In this document: positions 17,325 through 30,892 of the stretch, piece by piece
Layout: each line of letters begins with the position of its first letter
How positions within the stretch are numbered: the first letter of the stretch is position 1
NCBI GenBank assembly: GCA_963783175.1
Contig: CAWANG010000036.1
Location: forward strand, 208,230 to 272,229
Direction of reading: 5' to 3'
DNA length: 64,000 bases
Origin: Roseiarcus sp963783175
GTDB lineage: Bacteria > Pseudomonadota > Alphaproteobacteria > Rhizobiales > Beijerinckiaceae
Program-made: the position numbers and the translations under genes
Notes under the pieces: model-generated
Database searches by the model: none
Seen by the model: only the letters and a program-made list of their open reading frames with translations
Told to the model about the DNA's origin: nothing

Positions 17325-19097
17325 TTGAGCAATTCGCTCTTCCCTCTGGCCGACGCTTCGGCGGCGCCGCCGACTGCTCCGTACCGGGTGCTGGCGCGAA
17401 AATACCGGCCGATGCGCTTCGAGGATCTCGTCGGCCAGGAGCCGATGGTGCGCACGCTCGCCAATTCGTTTGCCGCCGGCCGCATCCATCAGGCCTACAT
17501 CCTGACCGGCGTGCGCGGCGTCGGCAAGACGACGACTGCCCGCATTCTGGCCCGCGCGTTCAACTATTCCCTTCCCGGCAAGATCGACCAGCCAAGCATC
17601 GACATGCCAGAGCTCGGCGTCCATTGCCAGGCGATCATGGAGTCGCGCCACGTCGACGTCATCGAGATGGACGCGGCTTCCCATACCGGCATCGACGATG
17701 TGCGCGAGATCATCGAGAACGCGCGCTATCGCCCGGTTTCGGCGCGCACCAAGGTCTATATCATCGATGAAGTGCACATGCTCTCGAAGCAGGCCTTCAA
17801 CGGCCTTCTGAAGACGCTCGAAGAGCCGCCGGAGCACGTCAAGTTTCTGTTCGCGACGACCGAGATCGAGAAGGTGCCGATCACCGTGCGCTCGCGCTGC
17901 ATTCGCTTCGATTTGCGACGCATCGAGTCGGGACCGATGATCGCCCACTTGCGCAAAATCTGCGCCGCCGAAGGGGTCGTCGCCGAGCCCGAGGCGCTGG
18001 CGCTGATCGCCCGCGTCGCCGAAGGCTCTGTGCGCGACGCGCTATCGCTACTCGACCAGGGCATCGCGCATGGCGGTCAAGCGGGCGTCGCCGCGCAGGC
18101 CGTTCGCGATATGCTTGGCCTCTCGGACCGGGGCGAGGTCGTCGCGCTTTTCGAGCGGGTCATGAAGGGAGAGATCGCCGAAGCGCTCGCGCTCGTTCGC
18201 GCTCTCCATCAGGCCGGCGCCGACGCCGCCGACATCCTGATCGAGCTCGCCGAGTTCTGCCATTTCGTCACCCGCGCCAAGATCGCGCCCGTCGCGGCCG
18301 CGGATCCGACGGTGAGCGAGATCGAGCGTGAGCGCGGCCGCGAGTTTGCCGACAAGCTGACGCTTGGGGTCCTGACGCGCGCGTGGCAAATTCTGCTCAA
18401 AGGCGTGGAGGATGTGAGGGATTCGCCGCGTCCGCTCGCTTCGGCCGAGATGGCGCTGATTCGTCTCGCCTACGCTTCCGACTTGCCAACGCCCGAGGAG
18501 GCGCTTCGCAAGCTCGGGCAGGCGACCGACGGCCCAAGGCATGCGCCGGCGGTCGCGCCGGCCGGCGGAGGTCCGCGCGCGTCGACGCGGCTCGCTGCGG
18601 CGGAGCCCGCTCCAGCCGAGCCAGCGCCGCCATCTCTGTCGCTCGCCCCGGGCGTACGGCTCGCGTCTTTCGAGGACGCCGTGGCGCTGGCGCGCGCCAA
18701 GCGCGACATTCAGCTCGTCGATTCGCTTGAGCGGGAGGTGCGGCTCGCGCGCTTCGAACAGGGCAGCATTGCGTTCACGACGGTCGAAGGCGCCGCGTCC
18801 GGACTGGCGCAGACGCTCTCGCGACGACTTCAGGAATGGACCGGCGAGCGCTGGATGGTGGCGCTGGTCGCGGGATCGACTGCGCCTACCCTGCGCGAGG
18901 CCGCGGAGGCGCGTGAGGCCGAGCGAGCCAGCGGAGCGGCGTCGCATCCGCTCGTGCGCAAGGTGCTAGATCGATTCAAGGGGGCCCGGATCGTTGACGT
19001 CCGGCAACCTGAAGTCGCGCCGACCCCGCCGCCGCGTCAAGCCGACGATGAGGTCGGCTACGCCGATTCCGGAGTCAACGCCGCTGACGACGGCTGA
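17325..19097 (+). CDS. dnaX: DNA polymerase III subunits gamma/tau
   Basis: 590 residues, starting at TTG 17325 behind GAGAGAGG. It is the clamp-loader ATPase. Seen: opening YRVLARKYRPMRFEDLVGQE, Walker A TGVRGVGKTTTARI, Walker B IIDEVHMLSKQAFNGLLKTLEEPP, SRC in TVRSRCIRFDLRR, then domain III and a Pro/Ala-rich linker (about 395-440) and a tau-specific tail. The zinc-finger Cys cluster of E. coli DnaX is reduced to one Cys (GVHCQAI). The long C-terminus suggests tau is the main product. Followed by ybaB 16 bases later and then recR. Confidence 0.95.
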   Translation: MSNSLFPLADASAAPPTAPYRVLARKYRPMRFEDLVGQEPMVRTLANSFAAGRIHQAYILTGVRGVGKTTTARILARAFNYSLPGKIDQPSIDMPELGVHCQAIMESRHVDVIEMDAASHTGIDDVREIIENARYRPVSARTKVYIIDEVHMLSKQAFNGLLKTLEEPPEHVKFLFATTEIEKVPITVRSRCIRFDLRRIESGPMIAHLRKICAAEGVVAEPEALALIARVAEGSVRDALSLLDQGIAHGGQAGVAAQAVRDMLGLSDRGEVVALFERVMKGEIAEALALVRALHQAGADAADILIELAEFCHFVTRAKIAPVAAADPTVSEIERERGREFADKLTLGVLTRAWQILLKGVEDVRDSPRPLASAEMALIRLAYASDLPTPEEALRKLGQATDGPRHAPAVAPAGGGPRASTRLAAAEPAPAEPAPPSLSLAPGVRLASFEDAVALARAKRDIQLVDSLEREVRLARFEQGSIAFTTVEGAASGLAQTLSRRLQEWTGERWMVALVAGSTAPTLREAAEAREAERASGAASHPLVRKVLDRFKGARIVDVRQPEVAPTPPPRQADDEVGYADSGVNAADDG

Positions 19098-19113
19098 GAA
19101 GGAGATCGCCGCC

Positions 19114-19434
19114 ATGGATATCATGGGCATGATGAAAAAAGCGCAGGCCGTTCAGACCAAGCTTCAGGAGGCGCAAGAGGAGCTTGGGCGTCTCGAAGTC
19201 GAGGGCGAGGCCGGCGGCGGCATGGTGAGCCTTACGCTCAACGCCAAAGGAGAACTGAGAGGGGTGCGCATCGACGCCTCGCTGTTGACGCCCCCCGACA
19301 AGGAGATGCTCGAGGATCTGATCGTCGCGGCGTTTGCCGACGGCAAGGCCAAAGCCGATCGAGCGGCGGCCGAGAAGATGCAGTCGTTGACCGCCGGCCT
19401 GCCTTTGCCGCCTGGCATGAAGCTGCCATTCTAG
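19114..19434 (+). CDS. ybaB: YbaB/EbfC family nucleoid-associated protein
   Basis: 106 residues from ATG 19114 behind GAAGGAGATCGCC. It opens MDIMGMMKKAQAVQTKLQEA, the family's first helix, followed by the three-stranded sheet (GGMVSLTLNAKGELRGVRID) and ends LPLPPGMKLPF, as nearly all YbaB proteins do. It binds DNA as a dimer. It sits between dnaX and recR, its conserved place. Confidence 0.95.
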   Translation: MDIMGMMKKAQAVQTKLQEAQEELGRLEVEGEAGGGMVSLTLNAKGELRGVRIDASLLTPPDKEMLEDLIVAAFADGKAKADRAAAEKMQSLTAGLPLPPGMKLPF

Positions 19435-19441
19435 AGGCCGG

Positions 19442-20047
19442 ATGCCGACCAACGTCGCCGGACCGGAAATCGAACGTCTCGTCCAGCTTCTCGCGCGCTT
19501 GCCGGGATTGGGGCCGCGTTCAGCGCGCCGCGCCGCCCTCCACCTCATCCGCAAGCGCGAGACGCTGCTCTCGCCGCTCGCCGAGGCGTTGCGGGTCGCG
19601 CAGGAGCGGATCGTGACCTGTTCGATCTGCGGCAATGTCGACACGCGTGATCCCTGCACGATCTGCGCCGATGACCGGCGCGATGCGACGATGCTGGTGG
19701 TCGTCGAGTTGGTCGGCGATCTTTGGGCGCTTGAGCGGGCCAGCGCCACGCGGGCGCGCTATCACGTGCTCGGCGGCGCCCTGTCGCCCCTCGACGGCGT
19801 CGGGCCTACCGATCTCAACTTGGCGGCGCTGGTCGCGCGCATCGCCAAGGGCGGGGTGGGCGAGCTGATCCTTGCGGTAAACGCGACTGTCGAGGGCCAG
19901 ACGACCGCGCATTACATCATCGATCTCCTTGTCGATTATCCCGTCAAGGTGACGCGGCTTGCCCACGGCGTGCCGGTGGGCGGCGAGCTTGACTACCTCG
20001 ATGACGGCACGCTGGCGGCGGCGATGCGCCAGCGCACGGTGTTTTGA
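19442..20047 (+). CDS. recR: Recombination protein RecR
   Basis: 201 residues. It has the helix-hairpin-helix LARLPGLGPRSARRAALHL, a Cys4 zinc finger (CSICGNVDTRDPCTIC at about 60-75), the Toprim domain with VVVELVGDLWALERA, and the C-terminal Walker-B-like tail with TRLAHGVPVGGELDYLDDGTL. With RecFO it loads RecA at gaps. It starts 7 bases after ybaB, so it is coupled with it. Confidence 0.96.
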   Translation: MPTNVAGPEIERLVQLLARLPGLGPRSARRAALHLIRKRETLLSPLAEALRVAQERIVTCSICGNVDTRDPCTICADDRRDATMLVVVELVGDLWALERASATRARYHVLGGALSPLDGVGPTDLNLAALVARIAKGGVGELILAVNATVEGQTTAHYIIDLLVDYPVKVTRLAHGVPVGGELDYLDDGTLAAAMRQRTVF

Positions 20048-20149
20048 AGCCTTCCCGCGTGTGGGGACGCACATTCTTGCCCTTGCCCCTGTCGCGAAGG
20101 CTCGGCGCGCCCTAAATCTTGGGCCGATCTTCGATCCAGGGCGCTCGCC

Positions 20150-21583
20150 ATGCCGGTTGCTTCCAAGACCTCTAGGCCGTTCGTCCCCCCGTTTCCGCGG
20201 CGGCCGAACAAGCCTCGCGGCGTCCTCTCGATCATTTTGGCCCTTCAGCGCAATCCGATCGAGATCTGGTGCGAAGCGGATTTCGAACGGCCCGTCTCTA
20301 TCGGGCGCTCCGTTTTGGGCCTGCGCGGCGCCGTGCATGATCCAGTCGCGGTCCGGCGCATCTTTCTCGACAACGCCGCCAACTACCGCAAGGACGATCT
20401 CCAACTTCGAGTCTTGCGGCCGGGTCTCGGCAGTGGGCTCCTGACCAGCGAGGGCGAGGATTGGCGCATGCAGCGGCGCGCGCTCGCCCCTCTGTTTTCC
20501 CGTCGGCAGGTCGCCGACTTCGCCCCCGCCATGCAAAAGGTCGCGCAGGCGGCCATCGAGCGCCTGAGCCCGAGACGCGACGGCGCAGTGACGGAGGTCG
20601 GCGCGCTGATGTCGCGGATGACGCTCGAGGTGCTGGAGCAGACCCTGTTTTCGCAAGGTCTCGGGCGCGAGCCGAGCGCATTCCAGCGCACGGTCACAAG
20701 CTATTTCGACACCATCGGCAGACTCGACCCGCTCGATCTCGTCGGCGCGCCGAGCTTCCTGCCCCGGTTTGGGCGCCGTCGCGCCCGTCCGGCCTTGATG
20801 TTCTTCGCTCAGGCGGTCGATGACATCATTGACAATCGCCGGGCGTTGATTGAGAGCGGGGCAGAAGCCCCGCGCGACCTGTTGACCCTGCTTCTGTCGG
20901 CGCGGGATCCGGAAAGCGGCCGCGGCATGTCCGATGAGGATATGCGCGCCAACATCCTTACCTTCATCCTTGCTGGACATGAGACGACGGCTAACGCGCT
21001 AACGTGGACGCTCTATCTGCTTTCGCAGTCGCCCGAATGGCGCGATCGGGCGGAAGCCGACGCCGAAGAGGCGTTCGATCCGCAACAGCCGGCCGCGGCT
21101 GAGCGATGTGAGACGTTGCGCGCTGTTCTCGAGGAAGCGATGCGCCTTTATCCGCCGGCAGCGATGCTGAGTCGTCAAGCGATCGCCGACGACGAACTCG
21201 CGCGCGTGCATATTCCCGCCGGCGCGGTGATCTCGGTCTCGCCATATGTTCTGCACCGGCGGCGCGGTTTGTGGGATGATCCAGATGCGTTTGATCCGTC
21301 GCGTTTCCTGGGCGAACGGCGAGAGCGCATCGACCGCTTTGCTTACATTCCTTTCGGCGCCGGCCCGCGCGTTTGTATCGGCATGGCCTTCGCGATGCAG
21401 GAGGGGATTATTCTCCTCGCCAATCTCCTACGCGCCTTTCGCTTCGACCTAGTCGATGGCCAGGCCGTCATGCCCCAGCAGCGCATAACGCTGCGCCCGC
21501 GGGGGGGCATGAAAATGCACGTAAAACGGCGCGAACGGATGAAGAATTCCATAGCGGAGAATTTCTTTGTGAAAGTCCGTTGA
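20150..21583 (+). CDS. Cytochrome P450
   Basis: 477 residues. The haem motif FGAGPRVCIG (Cys near 423), the I-helix oxygen motif AGHETTAN (about 278) and the K-helix EEAMR (about 335) are intact. The layout, without N-terminal membrane anchor, resembles soluble bacterial P450s related to CYP102-like/CYP110-like fatty acid hydroxylases. No ferredoxin or reductase lies nearby, so redox partners come from elsewhere. The substrate is unknown. Its stop lies at the rRNA promoter. Confidence 0.9.
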   Translation: MPVASKTSRPFVPPFPRRPNKPRGVLSIILALQRNPIEIWCEADFERPVSIGRSVLGLRGAVHDPVAVRRIFLDNAANYRKDDLQLRVLRPGLGSGLLTSEGEDWRMQRRALAPLFSRRQVADFAPAMQKVAQAAIERLSPRRDGAVTEVGALMSRMTLEVLEQTLFSQGLGREPSAFQRTVTSYFDTIGRLDPLDLVGAPSFLPRFGRRRARPALMFFAQAVDDIIDNRRALIESGAEAPRDLLTLLLSARDPESGRGMSDEDMRANILTFILAGHETTANALTWTLYLLSQSPEWRDRAEADAEEAFDPQQPAAAERCETLRAVLEEAMRLYPPAAMLSRQAIADDELARVHIPAGAVISVSPYVLHRRRGLWDDPDAFDPSRFLGERRERIDRFAYIPFGAGPRVCIGMAFAMQEGIILLANLLRAFRFDLVDGQAVMPQQRITLRPRGGMKMHVKRRERMKNSIAENFFVKVR

Positions 21584-21608
21584 CAGAAACTTCACCGGGG
21601 CCTATATG
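21580..21608 (+). promoter_or_regulatory. rRNA operon promoter
   Basis: TTGACA at 21580-21585 and TATATG at 21603-21608 are separated by exactly 17 bases, an excellent sigma70-type promoter. It overlaps the end of the P450 gene. Transcription would start near 21615 and give a 16S leader of about 510 bases. Confidence 0.8.
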
Positions 21609-22126
21609 CGCTTCTCCCAACGGCTTGGCGCCCTTTTGGAGCGGCTAGGCGGCGGGTTACGGGACTTTCCGAGTGTGCTCCTCCCTGCTGAGAGGCGGGG
21701 TCGGAGGATTTTCGGTCGTTCGTGTCACGCGTGAGCGTGGCGGCGTCGTAGGAATTCAAGCTCAGGCTGAGCTTTGGCGGCGGTCCGTCGCTGAGTTTAG
21801 TTTTGGCTTTTGGGGCTTCTGCTCCTTGCTGTTTGACAATTGCATCGGAAGGAAGAGAGACGTGGGCGGCGGGGTCCTTGCGGGACTTTGGCCGTTGGGT
21901 TGGTCGTTTTGGCATGAGCCAAGGAGCTGATCTGGCGGGTTGAGTCCGAAGAGACAACTGACGGTCACGTTTCAAAAATTCATCGCGCTTCAAAAGGGCG
22001 CGCGCCGGACCGTCGTGAGGCGGGCAGGCCGCAGTCCTCTTTTGAGGCGGATGTGTTTGGAACTCGTCAAGAATACGATGTCCGTGAGGACATTGAAGTG
22101 ACCAGTCGGGACCAAGATCTCAGTTG
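21609..22126 (+). promoter_or_regulatory. rRNA leader with boxA-like element
   Basis: About 510 untranslated bases between promoter and 16S. At about 21820-21842 a boxA-like TGCTCCTTGCTGTTTGACAA resembles the antitermination element of alphaproteobacterial rRNA operons. Processing stems are likely but were not resolved. Short frames here are not genes. Confidence 0.6.
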
Positions 22127-23613
<1,487 letters not shown>

Positions 23614-23815
23614 GGATTCGGACCTCATCAGCCACGAGGACTTGAGCTTGCTCTTGTCTGACGGTTTGTCGTCCGGCTCAGAATCAAGCGGCCAGTCAGG
23701 CCGCATTTTGCGGGACCGCGCCGCCTTCGTCTCTCTTTCTGATAAGGATATGGAAGACTTGCGTCTCGATCGGCTTTGAAAGCTATGAGCGGGTGCGGGA
23801 TTTCTTCTTTCGACC

Positions 23816-23892
23816 GGGCTTGTAGCTCAGTTGGTTAGAGCGCGCGCTTGATAAGCGTGAGGTCGGAGGTTCAAGTCCTCCCAGGCCCACCA
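23816..23892 (+). tRNA. tRNA-Ile (GAT)
   Basis: 77 bases with GGGCTTGTAGCTCAG at the start, anticodon loop TTGATAA and T-loop GTTCAAGTC, closing with GGCCCACCA; acceptor stem pairs fully. It lies in the 16S-23S spacer, as in most bacteria. Confidence 0.97.
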
Positions 23893-23926
23893 CGACTGGC
23901 CCTTGGCCGCCGGCGGGTCTTGAAAC

Positions 23927-24002
23927 GGGGCCATAGCTCAGTTGGGAGAGCGCGTGCTTTGCAAGCATGAGGTCGTCGGTTCGATCCCGTCTGGCTCCAC
24001 CA
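23927..24002 (+). tRNA. tRNA-Ala (TGC)
   Basis: 76 bases starting GGGGCCATAGCTCAG, with anticodon loop TTTGCAA, T-loop GGTTCGATCC and encoded CCA. It is the second spacer tRNA between 16S and 23S. Confidence 0.97.
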
Positions 24003-24421
24003 AGGTCTTCTCCCGTGGAGGCCTGACAGGGGTTGGGCGACACCTGGGCGACGGCCCTATCCTTCCGATGCCGTTTGAGGTTTCGTTTTCGAGGCGCTTG
24101 GCGATTCGAAAGCGTTGACGGAAAGACGCGCCTTCGAAGCGGCGGGTCTTCCAGTATCTGACATTGTGAAGAGGAAGCGCATTCGGTCGAGGGCCGGATG
24201 GGGCGAGGCGTTAAGCCGACGGGGTTCGTGAGAGCCCTGGAGGCGAACAAGCGTCGCGCCGTCATCCTGCCCATCGAGCAACCAGTCGTGGATTTGGAGC
24301 CTGACCGCTCATGTCCCCGGATGCGCTTGAAGCAAAACTGGTCTTTTCAAGCCAAGACGTGCGTTGTCGAACGATTGCCGATCGATCGACACACAAAGAC
24401 GCGCGCTTTGGCGATGAGAGC
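24003..24421 (+). other. Internal transcribed spacer before 23S
   Basis: 419 bases between tRNA-Ala and 23S without gene. Transcribed as part of the rRNA precursor. Short frames on both strands are not supported. Confidence 0.7.
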
Positions 24422-27298
<2,877 letters not shown>

Positions 27299-27471
27299 GC
27301 TCTCGTCGCCAAGGCGCGAGATTCATCGGTTCAAGGCGCGAAAGCGCTATGAATACGTCCGCGTCTAAGCGCGGGCGAGCGGCCGCCGTGTCGCCTCCCT
27401 TTGGGACGCGACAGCGCAAGCCGCCTGATGAAAAAACGAAAAAACCAGTTTTGCTTCATCCGTTCTTTGCC

Positions 27472-27589
27472 GGCCTGGTGGCTCTTGCAAGGCGATAAGA
27501 CCCGATCCCATCCCGAACTCGGCCGTCAAACGCCTTAGCGCCGATGGTACTCTGTCTCAAGACATGGGAGAGTAGGTCGTCGCCAGGCC
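27472..27589 (+). rRNA. rrf: 5S ribosomal RNA
   Basis: About 118 bases, from GGCCTGGTGGC to GCCAGGC, which pair as helix I. The loop with CCCGATCCCATCCCGAACTC is diagnostic. Confidence 0.95.
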
Positions 27590-27666
27590 TGCAAAGAACG
27601 GATAACCTTCCTCTTCACAAAAAAAGGCGTTGGTGGCCCTGTCGCCACGCGCCCGAGATTCTCTGA

Positions 27667-27743
<77 letters not shown>

Positions 27744-27747
27744 ACTC

Positions 27748-27783
27748 AAGCCCTTGAAACTATTTGCGTTTCGAGGGCTTTTT
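27748..27783 (+). terminator. Terminator of the rRNA operon
   Basis: AAGCCCTTGAAAC pairs with GTTTCGAGGGCTT and is followed by a run of six T, a strong rho-independent terminator right behind the initiator tRNA. Confidence 0.85.
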
Positions 27784-27924
27784 TGTGGCCACGTTAGGGA
27801 TGGAGATTTCGCCGTGGAAGCGCAGTGGAAGCGGCGGGAAGGAAGCTGCAGCGTAGCTTTGGCTGAGACAAAATGCCGCAGCCCGGGCAGTGCACCGCCC
27901 AGACCTCGCGCTCATGTCGCGCCC

Positions 27925-28061
27925 TCATTCGCCGGCGAGCGCTCGCTCCCGCCATTCGGTGAGCTTGGCCACAGAGACATTCGCCTCCCGGGCGCCGACA
28001 TCCAACGCTTCCCTGCGCACAAACGCGCCACCACCGCCATCTTGCGCTGGACCGAATAGCG
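27925..28061 (-). pseudogene. Remnant of an IS-linked helix-turn-helix protein
   Basis: On the minus strand the frames read RYSVQRKMAVVARL and, after a frame slip, VSVAKLTEWRERALAGE followed by a stop. This pattern is the start of small HTH proteins carried by rhizobial insertion sequences. Only about 45 residues remain and the frame is broken, so it is a dead fragment. It marks the left edge of the accessory region. Confidence 0.5.
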
Positions 28062-28700
28062 CTTAGGTCCCGCATCGACGCCCGAGGAGGTCCTGCGCCA
28101 GCTATCAGGGAGCGCTCCGGCGCCCTCGGGCTTCAGCCCTGCATTAATCGTCCTTTCGAAACCTCCAGTTGCGGTTCAAATACTGCAGCCAGATGTTTCA
28201 GCTAACCGTGACGCGCCCCAGTTCAATTCCGTCTGGCCCCACCAACCATATTAATGATTTAAGGAGAGCTAGCTGTGAAGGCCGTTACCGTTATGCTTTT
28301 GGCGCCAATTCGCCACCTCATCGTCACGGCTCGAAGGGTTGTTCAGTCTCCATGCGTCGCTGATTTACCGTGTTTTCCCGGAGCTTGTTTCAGAGAGCGC
28401 AGTGTGACCTGCGCGCGGCGTGTACCGCCTCTCATGGCGACCGGTGCGCCGCTCATGTTTCAATGATGCCGCAACAAACCGAAGGCGACCGACAACCCGA
28501 TAGTGAAACACCTTTCGTCGGGAAACCATGTCCGATACGATTTCGCGCTCATCTCATCACCGGGCAGACGACCTCCGTTGAGCTGTTGAAAATATCGGAG
28601 CTGGCTACTTTGACCCAAGCCTGATCACCGCCGAAAGAGCGCATTTGATTGTACTGAGCTGTCGGGCGAGATACTTGGCGGTATCATGGAGGGGAAGACG
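28062..28700. other. Gene-poor stretch with fragments
   Basis: No intact gene is supported. It holds the loose tRNA end and, on the minus strand at about 28376-28467, a 30-residue piece HERRTGRHERRYTPR that matches the His/Arg-rich tail of the protein at 46791-47096. A small plus-strand frame at 28275 with TAAGGAGAGC before a GTG is probably the shadow of that fragment. Confidence 0.45.
28220..28244 (+). repeat. Loose tRNA 3' end
   Basis: AGTTCAATTCCGTCTGGCCC followed by CACCA resembles the T-arm and acceptor end of tRNA-Ala (three to four differences over 25 bases). No 5' part of a tRNA precedes it. Such a partial copy is what integration into a tRNA gene leaves behind. Confidence 0.45.
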
Positions 28701-28808
28701 ATGTCCGAGACGCCAATCATGGATCGCGCCGGGACGGCGGAACAATCGCGCCTTCAACAAAGCCGGGAGACCGGGAACCTGTGGAAGCTGTGGGGGCCCT
28801 ACCTTAGC
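28701..28808 (+). pseudogene. N-terminal fragment of an MGH1-like glucosidase
   Basis: ATG 28701 follows GGAGGGGAAG. The fragment contains RLQQSRETGNLWKLWGPYLS, the conserved opening of large GH63-like (MGH1-like) glucosidases, where WGPYLSER and a GTVREDYS motif normally follow. Similarity stops exactly after YLS at 28808, where insertion-sequence DNA begins. The rest of the gene resumes at about 30893. Confidence 0.65.
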
Positions 28809-29866
28809 TGTTTCGTCCCGGACTTTAATGGTGCATTCTTATCGAGTGATTCGAAGGATGCGCTATGGGCCAGGTTCTTCATGGGTGCGCCACAACGACA
28901 GAGCGGCTGTGTTCCGCGTCAAGCGTTTAGAGGGCGCCACGGCGTGTGATCCCTGAGAATGGCGTTGAGGATCGTGAGAAGCTTCCGCATCACAGCAACG
29001 AGGGCGACCTTCTTGGGTCGGCCACGGGCAGTGAGCTGGTCGTAGAAGGCCCGGAAAGGGGAACGGCGCCGGGTGGCAGTCAGAGCCGCCATGTATAGCA
29101 CGGCGCGCACCGACGTCCGACCACCGGCAATGGCCCTGCGGCCACGCATCAGACCAGAGTCGCGATTGATCGGGGCGACGCCAACCAGGGCAGCAACCTG
29201 ATGGCGGCTGACAGTCCCGAGTTCGGGCAGTTCAGCGAGAAGAGTCCGTGCGGTCACGTCGCCGATGCAAGGAACGGATTTCAGGAGCGCCTCGGCTTCG
29301 CGCCAAGCTGGGGAATGCTTGATGGCGTCGCCGATGTCGTGGTCGATCGCGTCGAGCTCCTTCTGGAGATAGGCGACGTGGCGCGCGAGCCTTCGGGCAA
29401 GAGGCTTGTCGATGGCTTGGCGGCCCCGGTTGGTTTCCATGCCGATCATCTCGATGATCTGGCGCCGCCGACCGACGAGTTCGGCGAGGTGGACCCTCTC
29501 AGGTTCCCGAAGAGGCCGTGCTTGTGGACGCACGCGCTCGGCGAAAAGGGCGATCACCTCCGCGTCGAGCGTGTCGGTCTTGGCCAAGCGGCCCATCGCG
29601 CGGGCGAAGTCTCGGATCTGGCGCGGGTTAACGACACAGAGCGGCAACCCAACGCCGGCCAGGGCCGCCGCAACAGTGGCTTCGAAGCCCCCAGTCGCCT
29701 CTAGTACAACAAGGGCGACAGACAGTCCCTGGAGGCGGATGACCAAGTCGTCCACCCCCTTGCCCTCTCGTGGAACACAGAATGCCTCGCCTGACGGTCT
29801 GAGATGAACGTCGAGGCGATCTTTAGATACGTCGATGCCGACGAAGACGGTGCGTTGTTCGTCCGG
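28809..29866 (-). mobile_element. IS110-family element, left end missing
   Basis: The transposase frame runs from about 29866 to 28919 (315 residues). The DEDD RuvC-like domain opens VFVGIDVSKDRLDVH; EATGGFE and RLAKTDTLDAEVIALFAERV follow; the C-terminal Transposase_20 domain has SVPCIGDVTARTLLAELPELG and VGVAPINRDSG. No ATG or GTG precedes VFVGIDV before homology ends, so the start codon and left end seem to be lost at the junction with the IS481 copy. The 110 bases from 28809 to 28918 are probably its right flank, where related elements encode a guide (bridge/seek) RNA. Confidence 0.85.
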
Positions 29867-29923
29867 GCGCGGAGTGGTCGGGGTTCGCAGCGCCCGGCCT
29901 CGGCGTTTCGAGAGGACACCGAG

Positions 29924-30892
29924 ATGACCAAGGAACAGAAGATCATCCGCGCCAAGGTTGGGCTGCTGGAGCTGGCCAAGCAGCTCGGCAATGTCAGCCA
30001 GGCCTGCAAGATGATGGGCTATAGCCGCGACAGCTTTTACCGTTTCAAGGAGCTTTATGACGCCGGAGGAGAATTGGCGCTGCAGGAACTGACGCGGCGA
30101 AAGCCGATCCTGAAGAACCGCACCCCGCCCGAGGTCGAGGCGATCATCGTTGAGCTTTCGCTGGACCAGCCGGCTTACGGCCAAATCCGCATCGCCAACG
30201 AGCTTCGCAAGCTCGGCCATTCGATCTCGCCAGCCGGCGTCCGCGGCGTCTGGCAACGCCGCGATCTTGAGACGATGAAGAAACGGCTCAAGGCGCTCGA
30301 AGCCAAGGTCGCCCAGGAAGGCCTGGTTCTGACCGAAAGCCAGCTGGCCGCGCTGGAGAAGGCCAAGGCCGAAAAGGAGGCGCATGGCGAGTTCGAGAGC
30401 GAATGTCCGGGCTATTGCGGCGCCCAGGATACGTTCTATGTCGGCAACATGAAGGGGGTCGGCCGCATCTATCAGCAAACCTTCATCGACACCTACGCCA
30501 AGGTCGCCTTCGCCAAGCTCTATGACCGCAAGACGCCGATCACCGCGGCCGATCTCCTCAACGATCGCGTCGTGCCGTTCTATGATGCGAGGGAAGTGAG
30601 GCTCTGTCGGGTGCTGACGGATCGCGGCACGGAATATTGCGGCAACCCCGAGCACCACGAATACGAGCTCTATCTGGCGCTCGAGGATATCGACCATTCG
30701 CGCACCAAGACCAAGAGCCCGCAAACGAATGGCATCGTCGAGCGCTTCCACAAGACGGTGCTCGACGAGTTCTATCGTGTCGCCTTTCGCAAGAAGATCT
30801 ATCGATCGATCACCGAACTTCAGGACGATCTCAATTCCTGGGTTCAAAGCTACAACGAGGAAAGGCCGCATCAAGGGAGATGGTGCTTCGGC
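29924..30892 (+). mobile_element. IS481-family transposase, 3' end cut off
   Basis: ATG 29924 follows GAGAGGACACCGAG. The protein begins MTKEQKIIRAKVGLLELAKQ with a helix-turn-helix (NVSQACKMMGYSRDSFYRFK) and a DDE integrase core: DTYAKVAFAKL, LTDRGTEYC and GIVERFHKTVLDEFY. It breaks off after RPHQGRWCFG, about 20-25 residues before the usual end. The frame then runs into the glucosidase in a wrong reading frame. The element therefore lost its right end and is unlikely to move. Confidence 0.88.

Noticed and set aside
28275..28466. Small plus-strand frame with a possible ribosome binding site
   Set aside because: Its second half is the antisense of a His/Arg-rich repeat fragment found in a real protein elsewhere.
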